Shown in pieces: positions 41,827-51,741 of a stretch of DNA of 64,000 nt. Source of the stretch: Sphingobacterium sp. UBA5670 (GTDB lineage Bacteria > Bacteroidota > Bacteroidia > Sphingobacteriales > Sphingobacteriaceae); assembly GCF_002420705.1 (NCBI RefSeq), contig NZ_DIIM01000016.1:94438-158437 (forward strand), in the 5' to 3' direction. A program made the position numbers and the translations under genes. Within the stretch, counting starts at the first letter, position 1. The number at the start of each line of letters is the position of its first letter. The notes under the pieces were generated by a model. It did no database searches. It was given only the letters and a program-made list of their open reading frames with translations, and was not told the origin of the DNA.

Positions 41827-43944
41827 ATGAGTATCAGAAATACGATTCTTGTTCGCGTCTACTTTGCTTTCGGGCTTATTGTACTGCTTGCGTTTTTGGT
41901 ATTTGGAAAAATGACCAAATTGCAATATGTCGATGGGCAGCATTGGAAAGCTTTGGCAGATAGCCTTTCTATTCAGGAACGGGAGGTGGAAGCTGCCCGT
42001 GGTAATATCTATTCAAATGACGGGAGTTTATTGGCTACTTCGGTCCCTGAATATGAGCTTCGTTTTGATGCAATGGCGATTCCGGAGGAAGGTGAAGAGT
42101 ATTTCAATTTGAAAGTTGACTCTTTGGCTATTAAACTTGCTGATTTTTTCAAGGATAAATCGTCTCGGCAATATTTGACATTATTAAAACAGGCACGGAA
42201 TAAAAAACAGCGTTACTTGTTGCTGAAACGCAATGTGTCGCATCAGGATTTAAAAAGGATCAAGCAATTTCCTTTACTTAAATCTGCCCGTGTCAACAAG
42301 GAACGTTATCCGAGTTGTTTGATTACAGATCGGCAGAATAAGCGTATTTTACCTTTTGTTAATCTCGCTGCGAGAACCATTGGTTATAAAAATGTGAAAG
42401 AGAATATTCATGTTGGACTGGAGGGTGCGTATGGTGAATATATCGATGGAAAAAGCGGGAAGAGGTTGATGCAACGGATTGCTGGTGGAGTTTGGATTCC
42501 TGTTAACAAAGATATCGAGGTTGCTCCAGTTGATGGGTCTGACATTATCTCTACCATTGATGTGAATATGCAGGATATGGCGCAAAGGGCTTTGGAGAAG
42601 CAGATGATTACGAGTAATGCGGACGAGGGCTGTGTTGTGATGATGGAGGTGAAAACAGGCGAAGTGCGTGCGGTGGCCAATTTTATGCGAGATAAAGATG
42701 GTGTCTATCGTGAAAAGTTCAATCTTGCAATTGCGCAAAGTGCAGACCCGGGTTCAACATTTAAGTTGGCTTCTTATTTAGCCTTGATTGATGATAAAAA
42801 AATAGACTCGAGTACAACCGTAAATATTGGTAATGGTAATTGGCCAATTTACAAGCATACTATTCGTGATTCACATGCACCTAAGAAGTCGATAATTTCG
42901 GCTAAACGGGCTTTTGAGGAATCATCGAATGTGGGGGTTACTAAGTTTGTTTACCAAGCATATAAAGATAATCCAGACCAGTTTACATCGAAACTGCATT
43001 CTTTCGGTTTTGGTAAGACTTTGGGACTGCAGATTCCAGGGGAAGGTGTACCCTTGGTAAAATCATCGAAAAGCAAGAGCTGGAGTGGATTGTCGCTTGT
43101 GCAGATGGCTTATGGTTATGAAATGAAAATAACGCCATTGCAAACGTTGACATTTTATAATGCTGTCGCCAATAACGGTAAATTGATAGCGCCACTATTT
43201 GTTAAAGAAATTCGGCATTTAGGAAATACAATTCAAACGTTTCAAGCGAAAGTGATTAACGAAAAGATCGCCTCGGATCATGCTTTAGCAGAGGTGCGGG
43301 GAATGATGGAAGGTGTTATGACTGAAGGAACAGGTAGAAGTGTTGCCAGTCCGTTGTATAGCTCTGGTGGTAAAACAGGTACTGCACAGATGGCTGATGG
43401 CTCGAGAGGGTACGGTGCTAGACGATATCAATCTTCATTCGCGGGGTATTTTCCAGCTGAAGATCCAAAATATTCCATTATTGTGGTGATTCGTAATCCG
43501 AGAAACGGATATTATGGGGGATCAGTGGCTGGACCTGTATTTAAAGAGCTTGCCGATATGGTTTATGCCAACGATATGGAGATGGAAGGGAAAAAGACGT
43601 TTAAGGCGGTCAATGTGGGTGGAAGAATGCCATTGACTTTACAAGGGTCGAAGGAAGCTAGTAAAAAAGTATACGACAGGTTGGGAATTAATACAGTGAA
43701 TTGGGATACAATTGCACGGGGAGAGGTGGATACCTCTACAAGAGGCGTACCGTTCATGGATTTAAAATATAAAGAAGGAATTGTTCCGAATGTTGTCGGA
43801 ATGGGATTGATGGATGCTTTATATGTTGTGGAGAATGCAGGATTTAAAGCACATGTGACAGGAAAAGGAAGAGTGGGAATACAGTCGTTAGCTGCAGGAC
43901 AGAAACTGGCTTTTGGAACGGCGATAAATTTAGAACTTAAGTAA
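41827..43944 (+). CDS. ftsI: Division-specific penicillin-binding transpeptidase FtsI (PBP3) with PASTA
   Basis: Cross-links septal peptidoglycan. The 705-residue protein has one N-terminal membrane span, a pedestal domain (from about residue 50) and a transpeptidase domain with the three motifs: SxxK as STFK within SADPGSTFKL, SxN in ESSNVG, and KTG in SGGKTGTAQ. The C-terminus adds a single PASTA-like domain (VPNVVGMGLMDALYVVENAG), which is common in Bacteroidota FtsI but absent from the E. coli enzyme. Its last base overlaps the murE start codon (TAATG). The motifs are all intact, so it should be active. Confidence 0.95.
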   Translation: MSIRNTILVRVYFAFGLIVLLAFLVFGKMTKLQYVDGQHWKALADSLSIQEREVEAARGNIYSNDGSLLATSVPEYELRFDAMAIPEEGEEYFNLKVDSLAIKLADFFKDKSSRQYLTLLKQARNKKQRYLLLKRNVSHQDLKRIKQFPLLKSARVNKERYPSCLITDRQNKRILPFVNLAARTIGYKNVKENIHVGLEGAYGEYIDGKSGKRLMQRIAGGVWIPVNKDIEVAPVDGSDIISTIDVNMQDMAQRALEKQMITSNADEGCVVMMEVKTGEVRAVANFMRDKDGVYREKFNLAIAQSADPGSTFKLASYLALIDDKKIDSSTTVNIGNGNWPIYKHTIRDSHAPKKSIISAKRAFEESSNVGVTKFVYQAYKDNPDQFTSKLHSFGFGKTLGLQIPGEGVPLVKSSKSKSWSGLSLVQMAYGYEMKITPLQTLTFYNAVANNGKLIAPLFVKEIRHLGNTIQTFQAKVINEKIASDHALAEVRGMMEGVMTEGTGRSVASPLYSSGGKTGTAQMADGSRGYGARRYQSSFAGYFPAEDPKYSIIVVIRNPRNGYYGGSVAGPVFKELADMVYANDMEMEGKKTFKAVNVGGRMPLTLQGSKEASKKVYDRLGINTVNWDTIARGEVDTSTRGVPFMDLKYKEGIVPNVVGMGLMDALYVVENAGFKAHVTGKGRVGIQSLAAGQKLAFGTAINLELK

Positions 43945-45404
43945 TGATGGATTTAAAAAAAGTATTGCATGCTATCCCTGTACAGCAGGTTGTAGGGAAC
44001 CTTGAAGAGGTTGATGTGCACTCTTTGTGCTTTGATTCCAGAAAAGTGGAGTTGGGAAGTTTGTTTATCGCAGTGCGGGGTGTTCAAACAGATGGTCACT
44101 TGTTTGTCGATAAAGCAATTACTTCTGGAGCTAGAGCAGTTATAGTGGAGGAACTGCCAGAAGAAACACTGGATTCTGTGGTCTATATTTTAGTGGCTGA
44201 TTCTGCTTATGCTTTGGGTGTGGCTGCTGCTAATTTCTACGGAAATCCTGCTGAGCAGCTGAAACTTGTAGGCGTGACCGGCACAAATGGTAAAACGACA
44301 GTAGCTACCTTGTTGTTTCAATTGTTTACCGAATTGGGCTACCATGTAGGTTTATTATCTACAGTACAGAACCAGATTGGAACGAAGATTATACCGGCTA
44401 CTCATACAACGCCAGACCCTATTCAATTGAATAAATTGTTGCGGGATATGGTTGATGATGGTTGTGACTATGCTTTTATGGAGGTTAGTTCACATGCTGT
44501 GGTTCAGGAGCGTATCGCGGGACTGTTATTTGCGGGGGCGATATTCACGAATATTACACATGATCACCTTGATTTTCATAAAACCTTTGATAACTATATC
44601 AAAGCGAAAAAGAAGTTTTTTGATGATTTGGATGCGAATGCTTTTGCTTTGACGAATGCTGACGATAGAAATGGTCAGGTCATGCTCCAAAATACAGTGT
44701 CACATCGGAAAAGCTATGGCTTGCGTTCTGGTGCAGATTTTAAAGCAAAGGTTATCGAAAGTCATTTCGATGGCATGCTGATGAGTGTTGACGGACAAGA
44801 GGTGTGGGTGAAATTAATCGGTGACTTCAATGCCTATAACCTTTTGGCGGTTTATGCTGCGGCGATATTGCTTGAGCAGGAAACGGTAAAAGTGTTGACT
44901 GCACTAAGCACACTAAAGGGTGCTGAAGGAAGATTTGAAACGATGAAGTCGGCTTCGGGTGTTTTTGGAATCGTAGATTATGCCCATACGCCTGATGCCG
45001 TGGAAAATGTGTTGAAGACCATTAGTTCATTGAGACGTCCAGAACAAAAAATCATTACTGTATTGGGATGTGGAGGCGATCGGGATAAGACCAAACGGCC
45101 TGAAATGGCTGAAGCTGCCTTGCGTTATAGCGATCGTTTTTTGATTACCTCCGACAATCCACGTACAGAAGATCCCTATCAGATTATTAAAGATATTGAA
45201 GCTGGTGTGGCAATGGATCAAAAGGTAAAGACGCTTTCCATAGCTGATCGGAAGGAAGCCATACGGGTGGCCTATCAATTGGCCAGTCCAGGTGATATTA
45301 TCCTTGTGGCAGGAAAAGGACATGAAAAGTATCAGGATATAAATGGTGTGAAACATCATTTTGATGACAAAGTAGTTTTAGAGAATACATTTAACGAAAA
45401 ATAG
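43944..45404 (+). CDS. murE: UDP-MurNAc-L-Ala-D-Glu : meso-diaminopimelate ligase MurE
   Basis: Adds the third stem-peptide residue in lipid II synthesis. The 486-residue protein has the nucleotide-binding loop GVTGTNGKTTVATL near residue 110, the Mur central domain with HTTPDPIQLN, and the C-terminal domain with TSDNPRTEDP. The DNPR motif is the mark of meso-diaminopimelate specificity, so the peptidoglycan should be of the DAP type. Two ATG codons overlap the end of ftsI (43944 and 43947). The next gene is mraY: murF, usually in between in Proteobacteria, is not here. Confidence 0.94.
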   Translation: MMDLKKVLHAIPVQQVVGNLEEVDVHSLCFDSRKVELGSLFIAVRGVQTDGHLFVDKAITSGARAVIVEELPEETLDSVVYILVADSAYALGVAAANFYGNPAEQLKLVGVTGTNGKTTVATLLFQLFTELGYHVGLLSTVQNQIGTKIIPATHTTPDPIQLNKLLRDMVDDGCDYAFMEVSSHAVVQERIAGLLFAGAIFTNITHDHLDFHKTFDNYIKAKKKFFDDLDANAFALTNADDRNGQVMLQNTVSHRKSYGLRSGADFKAKVIESHFDGMLMSVDGQEVWVKLIGDFNAYNLLAVYAAAILLEQETVKVLTALSTLKGAEGRFETMKSASGVFGIVDYAHTPDAVENVLKTISSLRRPEQKIITVLGCGGDRDKTKRPEMAEAALRYSDRFLITSDNPRTEDPYQIIKDIEAGVAMDQKVKTLSIADRKEAIRVAYQLASPGDIILVAGKGHEKYQDINGVKHHFDDKVVLENTFNEK

Positions 45405-45408
45405 AAAT

Positions 45409-46653
45409 ATGTTATACCATCTTTTTACGTGGCTCAGTGAATACATTCATATACCAGGGGGAGGCTTATTTCAATACATCTCCTTCCGGACATCTATGGC
45501 TGTAATTGCTTCATTGATTATTACCACGGTTTTTGGGGGAAAATTGATTCAATTCTTGCACAATAAGCAAGTCGGAGAGACAATTCGTGATTTGGGGCTT
45601 GAGGGAGAAAAGAAGAAAGCTGGTACACCGACAATGGGTGGAATTATCATTATTGCTGGTATCCTTATTCCGACGTTATTGTTCGCCAAATTGACGAATA
45701 TCTATGTGATTATCATGATTGTGACAACGCTGTGGATGGGTGCAATTGGATTTTTGGACGATTACATTAAGGTTTTTAGACATAATAAAGAAGGTTTAGC
45801 AGGTAAGTTTAAAGTTGTTGGGCAAGTTGGATTGGGAGCAATCATTGCTTGTACAATGTATTTTCATCCTGATATCGTTGTTCGAAAAGGAGTAGATAAA
45901 CCGACGTCTACCAAGCCTGTTGAAGTGGTTATCAATGAAGGTACAGGTGAGAAGACCTATGCTGAAAACGTGAAATCATCTAAGACAAATATTCCGTTTT
46001 ATAAAAATAACGAGTTTGATTATGCTAAGGTGTTTAAAATATTCGGACTACAGAGCGATTATCTGACTTTCGTCGTCTTCTTAGTTGTCGTTATTTTTAT
46101 CGTTACGGCAGTTTCAAACGGCGCAAATATTACAGATGGTATTGATGGTTTAGCCACGAGTACATCCGCTATCATTGGTATTACTTTAGCCATTTTAGCG
46201 TACGTGTCGGGTAACGTAATCTTTTCAGATTACCTCAATATTATGTATATCCCCAATTCCGGAGAACTCGTGATTTTCGCCGGCGCATTTGTTGGGGCGT
46301 GTGTTGGATTCTTGTGGTATAATACGTACCCGGCTCAGGTTTTTATGGGTGACACAGGAAGTTTGGCGATCGGTGGTATTATTGCTGCTTTTGCTATCCT
46401 GATCCGGAAAGAATTGCTGATTCCGATTTTATGTGGGGTATTTCTTTTGGAGAACCTTTCGGTTATTCTTCAGGTGTCGTATTTCAAATACACAAAAAAG
46501 AAATACGGTGAGGGTAGAAGAATCTTCCTGATGTCGCCATTACATCACCACTTTCAGAAGAAGGGCTATCACGAAGCGAAGATTGTAACACGTTTTGTCA
46601 TTGTAGGAATCATATTGGCTATTCTTACTATTGTAACATTGAAAATTAGATAA
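45409..46653 (+). CDS. mraY: Phospho-N-acetylmuramoyl-pentapeptide-transferase MraY
   Basis: Transfers the soluble precursor onto undecaprenyl phosphate, forming lipid I at the inner membrane. The 414-residue integral membrane protein has about ten spans. Family signatures: TPTMGGI, the acidic DDYIKVFRHNKEGLAGKFK, NGANITDGIDGLA and MSPLHHHFQKKG. A loop of about 70 residues (about 160-225, with KPTSTKPVEVVINEGTGEK) is longer than in E. coli and is typical of Bacteroidota. It begins 4 bp after murE and overlaps the murD start by one base. Confidence 0.95.
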   Translation: MLYHLFTWLSEYIHIPGGGLFQYISFRTSMAVIASLIITTVFGGKLIQFLHNKQVGETIRDLGLEGEKKKAGTPTMGGIIIIAGILIPTLLFAKLTNIYVIIMIVTTLWMGAIGFLDDYIKVFRHNKEGLAGKFKVVGQVGLGAIIACTMYFHPDIVVRKGVDKPTSTKPVEVVINEGTGEKTYAENVKSSKTNIPFYKNNEFDYAKVFKIFGLQSDYLTFVVFLVVVIFIVTAVSNGANITDGIDGLATSTSAIIGITLAILAYVSGNVIFSDYLNIMYIPNSGELVIFAGAFVGACVGFLWYNTYPAQVFMGDTGSLAIGGIIAAFAILIRKELLIPILCGVFLLENLSVILQVSYFKYTKKKYGEGRRIFLMSPLHHHFQKKGYHEAKIVTRFVIVGIILAILTIVTLKIR

Positions 46654-48029
46654 TGATGTCAAATATCGCAACAACATATTATCCTCAATCTGGAAGTTTG
46701 GTCATTTTAGGCGCAGGCGAAAGTGGCGTTGGAACGGCGATCCTTGGGAAAGAAAAGGGATTCGATGTATTTGTATCAGATAAAGGGCTTATAGCGGATC
46801 ATTATAAGGAGCGGTTGAAAGCAGAAGGAATACCTTTTGAGGAAGGTCAACATGATGAGGGGCGCATCTTGAATGCGGCGCTGGTTGTGAAAAGTCCCGG
46901 TATTCCAGAGACGGTGCCTTTGGTGGTCGCTCTGAAAGCAAAAAATATACCTGTGATTGCGGAAATTGAATTTGCAGCGCAGTATACAGATGCAAAATTA
47001 ATCTGTATCACAGGGTCAAACGGGAAGTCTACGACAACCATGCTGACCTACGAGATGCTCAAACACGGAGGCTTAAATGTCGGACTGGCAGGCAATATCG
47101 GAAAGAGCTTTGCGCTTCAGGTAGCTAAAGAACAGTTTGACTGCTATGTCTTGGAAATATCAAGCTTTATGCTGGATGATATGTACCATTTTAGAGCAGA
47201 TGTTGCTGTTATATTGAATATTACGCCTGATCATTTGGATCGCTATGACCATAAAATGGAAAATTATGTGGATTCAAAATTCAGGATGATTCAGAATCAA
47301 ACGGAGAACGATTATTTTATATACTGCCTCGACGATCCAGAAACAATTAAAGGATTGGAAAGACATCATAGTAAAGGGACCTATTTGCCTTTTACACAGG
47401 AACAACTTGTTGAATTGGGCGCTTATTTAAATGCCAATAAAACAATAATTATTAATACACCAAATAACGATACATTCACTATGAGAGCTGAGGAATTGTC
47501 ATTGCAGGGGAAGCATAATATTTATAATAGCATGGCTTCTGGGTTAATTGCGAAAGTGCAGGAATTGAGAAATCAAGTGATGAAAGAGAGCATGGGTTCG
47601 TATGTGAATATTCCACATCGCCTTGAACATGTAGCCTGTATCGGCGGTGTAAATTACATTAACGATTCAAAGGCAACGAATGTAAATTCGGTATGGTATG
47701 CTTTGGAAAGTTTCTCTACGCCAATTGTATTGTTATTAGGTGGTGTAGATAAGGGAAATGATTACAGTATGCTCGCTGATTTGGTCAAAGACAAAGTGCG
47801 TGCTATCGTTTGTTTGGGAAAAGATACAGCTGCAATTCATAAAGCATTTGAACAAGATGTGGAGATTATTGTCAACAGTACCTCCATGCAAGATGCCGTA
47901 GTATTGTCTTCGCATTTGGCGCAAAAAGGGGATACGGTATTGCTATCGCCAGCATGTGCTAGTTTTGATTGGTTCAAGAACTATGAAGATCGTGGCGACA
48001 AATTTAAAGCTGCAGTCATGGAATTATAA
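46653..48029 (+). CDS. murD: UDP-N-acetylmuramoyl-L-alanine : D-glutamate ligase MurD
   Basis: Adds D-glutamate, the second residue of the stem peptide. The 458-residue cytoplasmic enzyme has an N-terminal UDP-binding domain (VILGAGESGVGTAILGKEKG), the ATP loop CITGSNGKSTTTML near 117, LNITPDHLDRY in the central domain, and a C-terminal domain with NDSKATNV and LLSPACASFDWFKNYEDRG. All signatures are present. The first codons are ATG-ATG, overlapping the mraY stop by one base, which suggests translational coupling. ftsW begins 30 bp later, behind a strong ribosome binding site. Confidence 0.95.
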   Translation: MMSNIATTYYPQSGSLVILGAGESGVGTAILGKEKGFDVFVSDKGLIADHYKERLKAEGIPFEEGQHDEGRILNAALVVKSPGIPETVPLVVALKAKNIPVIAEIEFAAQYTDAKLICITGSNGKSTTTMLTYEMLKHGGLNVGLAGNIGKSFALQVAKEQFDCYVLEISSFMLDDMYHFRADVAVILNITPDHLDRYDHKMENYVDSKFRMIQNQTENDYFIYCLDDPETIKGLERHHSKGTYLPFTQEQLVELGAYLNANKTIIINTPNNDTFTMRAEELSLQGKHNIYNSMASGLIAKVQELRNQVMKESMGSYVNIPHRLEHVACIGGVNYINDSKATNVNSVWYALESFSTPIVLLLGGVDKGNDYSMLADLVKDKVRAIVCLGKDTAAIHKAFEQDVEIIVNSTSMQDAVVLSSHLAQKGDTVLLSPACASFDWFKNYEDRGDKFKAAVMEL

Positions 48030-48047
48030 ATGGTGTAACCCAATAAG

Positions 48048-48053
48048 AGGAGG
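48048..48053 (+). promoter_or_regulatory. Strong Shine-Dalgarno site before ftsW
   Basis: AGGAGG, 6 nt before the ATG at 48060, is a full Shine-Dalgarno match. This is unusual: few starts in the window have one, and Bacteroidota ribosomes generally rely little on it. It fixes the ftsW start. Confidence 0.6.
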
Positions 48054-48059
48054 AAGGAT

Positions 48060-49259
48060 ATGCTACAGAATATAATGTCTAAATTGAAGGGTGATCGATG
48101 GATATGGATCATTGTGATTATCTTATCGGGATGGTCGCTTTTGGCTGTATACAGTTCGGTAGGTACGTTGGCTTATAAAGAGGGGAAAGGGACTGAAATG
48201 TATCTGTTAAAGCACTTTTCTATTATTGCCATAGGGTTTATCCTGATGTATCTTTCCCATAAGCTGGATTATCGGTATTATGCGGGCATATCTAAAATAA
48301 TGATGGGTATTACAATCCCTTTGTTGTTGTTTACTCTCTTATTTGGTAGTAAAGTGAATGAGGCTAGTCGTTGGTTGACTATCCCAGGTATAGGTTTGAC
48401 CTTTCAAACGTCAGATTTAGCCAAGTTGTCACTTATCGTCTTTCTTGCGCGGATGTTATCCCGGAAACAGGAAGAGATTAAAGATGTGAAAAAATCGTTC
48501 CTACCCATTATGGGGTCGGTATGTGGTGTATTTATCCTGATTGCCTTGGCCAATCTATCTACAGCATTGATGCTGTTTGGTGTGAGTGTTTTATTGCTCT
48601 TGATCGGTCGGATCAGTTTTAAGCAGATTGCCATTGTTTGTTGTGGCGGTGGAGTGCTGCTAATGATGGTTATTTTCTTCGGTCCACGTAGGGCGACCTA
48701 TATCAGTCGGGTAAAATCTTTTTTTCATACTGAAAAAGTAGATAAAACCGTGTCCTTCCAGGATGATAAAAACTATCAGGCAAATAATGCGAAAATTGCC
48801 ATAGCGACCGGAGGACTTTTTGGAAAAGGACCGGGAAACAGTGTGCAGCGTAACGTGTTGCCGCATCCCTATTCCGATTTTATTTATGCGATCATCATCG
48901 AGGAGTATGGAACAGTCGGTGGGGTAATTCTGTTATTTCTGTATCTGGCCTTTATGTATCGATGTATACGTATTGTCACGATGAGTCCCAAAGCTTTTGG
49001 TACTTTTTTGGCTGCGGGTCTGGGATTTAGTTTAACGATTCAGGCATTAGCAAATATGGCTGTTGCTGTAGGCTTAGGTCCAGTTACGGGGGTTCCGTTG
49101 CCTTTGGTAAGTATGGGAGGAACCTCGATTTTATTTACGAGTGTCGCCTTGGGAATTATCCTGAGCGTGAGTAGAAATATAGAAGAATTAAAAGGTAAAG
49201 AGGAATTAGATGAAAAGCCTAAACCCAAAAAAGTGGTGATAGGATCTATTCCGGCATAA
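48060..49259 (+). CDS. ftsW: Septal peptidoglycan polymerase FtsW
   Basis: SEDS-family glycosyltransferase that polymerises lipid II at the septum with FtsI. The 399-residue protein has about ten membrane spans, the early loop ending VNEASRWLTIPGIGLTFQTS, the catalytic-loop region NYQANNAKIAIATGGLFGKG with PHPYSDFIYAIIIEEYG, and the C-terminal VPLPLVSMGGTSILFTSVAL. A short basic C-terminal tail follows. The length is normal. It starts after a strong AGGAGG and ends 13 bp before murG. Confidence 0.94.
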   Translation: MLQNIMSKLKGDRWIWIIVIILSGWSLLAVYSSVGTLAYKEGKGTEMYLLKHFSIIAIGFILMYLSHKLDYRYYAGISKIMMGITIPLLLFTLLFGSKVNEASRWLTIPGIGLTFQTSDLAKLSLIVFLARMLSRKQEEIKDVKKSFLPIMGSVCGVFILIALANLSTALMLFGVSVLLLLIGRISFKQIAIVCCGGGVLLMMVIFFGPRRATYISRVKSFFHTEKVDKTVSFQDDKNYQANNAKIAIATGGLFGKGPGNSVQRNVLPHPYSDFIYAIIIEEYGTVGGVILLFLYLAFMYRCIRIVTMSPKAFGTFLAAGLGFSLTIQALANMAVAVGLGPVTGVPLPLVSMGGTSILFTSVALGIILSVSRNIEELKGKEELDEKPKPKKVVIGSIPA

Positions 49260-49272
49260 TAATAAATTAAGC

Positions 49273-50376
49273 ATGGCAATTCGCGTAATTATCAGTGGTG
49301 GTGGGACCGGAGGACATATCTTTCCGGCAATTTCGATTGCCAATGCGTTGAAGGCAATGGATCCTGCAAATGAAATTCTATTTGTTGGTGCCAATGGCCG
49401 GATGGAAATGGATAAAGTGCCGGCTGCGGGATATAAGATTGTGGGACTTGATATACAAGGAATCAATCGTAAACAGCTGTGGAAAAATATCTTTTTGCCG
49501 TTTAAGCTTATGAAAAGTTTGAATAAGGCAAAAAGCGTAATTAAAGATTTTAGACCTGATGTAGCTGTGGGCGTGGGAGGTTTTGCTTCCGGTCCATTGT
49601 TGATGATGGCCAATAAATTGGGGATACCAACAGTCGTGCAGGAACAAAATTCATATGCAGGGGTGACCAATAAAAAGGTTGGCGCAAAAGCTGCCAAGAT
49701 CTGTGTCGCTTATGAGGGGATGGAGCAGTTTTTTCCTGCTGAGAAAGTATTGCTCACTGGGAATCCGATAAGACGCGAGTCTATTGCGATAGGGGGCAAA
49801 AGAGATGAGGCATTGGCCTTCTTTGAGTTGGATCCACACAAAAAAACAATTTTGGTACTCGGAGGTAGTCTTGGAGCTAAAACATTAAATGAAAGCGTGG
49901 TTGCTTACTTGAATGATCTAAAGAACGAAGGAGTGCAGGTGATTTGGCAATGCGGTAGTTTCTATGTTGAAAAGTTAAGGGAGGAGCTGGCAGGGAAACT
50001 TCCGGAAAATGTGAAGATGATGGCCTTTTTGCAGCATATGGATTATGCATACGCCGCTGCTGATTTAATTATTAGTAGGGCGGGAGCAGGGACGATTTCT
50101 GAGCTGTGTGTTGTTGGGAAACCAGTAATTCTTGTGCCTTCACCCAACGTTGCTGAAGATCATCAGACAAAGAATGCGATGGCATTGGTCAATAAAGAAG
50201 CTGCACTCCTGGTTAAAGACAGTGAGGCAAAAAAGGACTTGATACCTGCTGCTTTAAATTTATTAAATGAAGCCAATCATGTCGCGCAATTAAGTGAAAA
50301 CATTAAAAAACTCGGTAGGTTGAATGCTGATGTGCAGATTGCTGAAGAGGTATATAAATTGGTAAATAAAAAATAG
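49273..50376 (+). CDS. murG: Lipid II synthase MurG (GT28)
   Basis: Adds GlcNAc to lipid I at the cytoplasmic face of the inner membrane. The 367-residue protein is a two-Rossmann GT-B fold. Signatures: the N-terminal GGTGGHIFPA, VGVGGFASGP and HTQ-like VVQEQNSYAGVTNK, then the UDP-GlcNAc-binding VLGGSLGAKTLN, ISRAGAGTISE and PSPNVAEDHQTKNA. Complete in length. The gene sits 13 bp after ftsW and 9 bp before murC, so the whole unit is most likely one transcript. Confidence 0.95.
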   Translation: MAIRVIISGGGTGGHIFPAISIANALKAMDPANEILFVGANGRMEMDKVPAAGYKIVGLDIQGINRKQLWKNIFLPFKLMKSLNKAKSVIKDFRPDVAVGVGGFASGPLLMMANKLGIPTVVQEQNSYAGVTNKKVGAKAAKICVAYEGMEQFFPAEKVLLTGNPIRRESIAIGGKRDEALAFFELDPHKKTILVLGGSLGAKTLNESVVAYLNDLKNEGVQVIWQCGSFYVEKLREELAGKLPENVKMMAFLQHMDYAYAAADLIISRAGAGTISELCVVGKPVILVPSPNVAEDHQTKNAMALVNKEAALLVKDSEAKKDLIPAALNLLNEANHVAQLSENIKKLGRLNADVQIAEEVYKLVNKK

Positions 50377-50385
50377 ACGAAGCGT

Positions 50386-51741
50386 ATGAATCTAGATGCA
50401 ATAAAACAAGTTTACTTGATCGGAATAGGGGGAATAGGCATGAGCGGTCTTGCGCGCTATTTTAAGCATTTGGGCTGTGAAGTGAATGGATATGATCGTA
50501 CAGAAACTGAATTGACTAAAACCTTAGTCAATGAAGGTATTGCTATTTCATATCAAGATGATGTCAATACGATTGATGCTATTTTCCATGCTCCTACAGC
50601 CGAGACATTAGTCATTTTTACTCCGGCAATTCCTAAAGATTCAAAGATTAAAGCTTTTTTTGAATCTCAGGGACACATACTTTATAAGAGATCTCAAGTT
50701 TTAGGGATCATTAGTGAGAGTAGATTTACAGTGGCGGTTGCCGGTACACACGGTAAAACGACAACTTCTACAATGGTGGCACATGTATTGAAAGATTCGG
50801 GTTATGACTGCTCGGCCTTTTTGGGTGGAATCAGCTCTAACTATGGTACTAATGTGCTTTATGGTAATAATAATACAGTTGTGGTTGAGGCAGATGAATT
50901 TGATCGTTCATTTTTGACGCTTCACCCCAATATAGCAATAGTAACTTCTTCTGATGCTGATCATCTGGACATTTATGGCGATCGGAGCCATTTGCTTGAA
51001 TCGTTCCAATTGTTCTTGGATAAAGTTGTTGAAGGAGGTACACGTATTATAAAAAAAGGCCTCGAGTTTAAGGGGCAAATCAGTTATTCGGGCCATGAAA
51101 TCGCTGATGCATATGCTTCCAATGTGCATGTACGTGATGGAGAGTTCTTTTTTGATTACCAAGATACCAATGGACGGATAGAAGATATCCATCTGGGGAT
51201 TCCTGGTATCCACAATGTTGAAAACGCGGTAGCAGCGATTGCGGTAGCACGCTTACTTGGGATTGCAGACGAAGCTATCAAGAAAGCATTGACGACATTT
51301 AAAGGCGTGAAAAGAAGGTTTGAATATATTGTCCGTCGGCCTGGAGCGGTGTATATTGATGACTATGCACACCATCCAGAAGAGCTGCGCGCGTTTTTGA
51401 CTTCCATGCGGAAATTGTATCCTACGAAAAAGTTAAATGTGGTCTTTCAACCGCACTTATTCACGCGTACGCGGGATTTTGTAGACGGTTTTGCAGAGGT
51501 GTTGTCCATGGCAGACAATCTGCTGTTAATGGAAATCTATCCGGCTCGGGAGCTTCCAATTGAAGGGATAAATTCGAGTTGGTTATTGGATAAAATTACA
51601 GCAGCGGAAAAGCAGATTGTGACACCAGAAGAGGTCTTGGAATTTGCACGCAATGATAAGCCAGAGCTGATCGTAACAGTTGGGGCAGGTGATATTGATA
51701 AATTGGTTAAACCGTTACAGGCAATTTTAGAGCATGCTTAA
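50386..51741 (+). CDS. murC: UDP-N-acetylmuramate : L-alanine ligase MurC
   Basis: Adds the first residue, L-alanine, to UDP-MurNAc. The 451-residue protein has the N-terminal Rossmann motif IGIGGIGMSGLARYF, the ATP loop VAGTHGKTTTSTM near residue 117, EADEFDRSFL and DADHLDIYGD in the central domain, and DDYAHHPEELRAFL in the third domain. All ligase residues look present. The 3' end overlaps ftsQ by 8 bp. Together with murE and murD in this cluster it supplies three of the four stem-peptide ligations; the fourth (murF) is elsewhere. Confidence 0.95.
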   Translation: MNLDAIKQVYLIGIGGIGMSGLARYFKHLGCEVNGYDRTETELTKTLVNEGIAISYQDDVNTIDAIFHAPTAETLVIFTPAIPKDSKIKAFFESQGHILYKRSQVLGIISESRFTVAVAGTHGKTTTSTMVAHVLKDSGYDCSAFLGGISSNYGTNVLYGNNNTVVVEADEFDRSFLTLHPNIAIVTSSDADHLDIYGDRSHLLESFQLFLDKVVEGGTRIIKKGLEFKGQISYSGHEIADAYASNVHVRDGEFFFDYQDTNGRIEDIHLGIPGIHNVENAVAAIAVARLLGIADEAIKKALTTFKGVKRRFEYIVRRPGAVYIDDYAHHPEELRAFLTSMRKLYPTKKLNVVFQPHLFTRTRDFVDGFAEVLSMADNLLLMEIYPARELPIEGINSSWLLDKITAAEKQIVTPEEVLEFARNDKPELIVTVGAGDIDKLVKPLQAILEHA

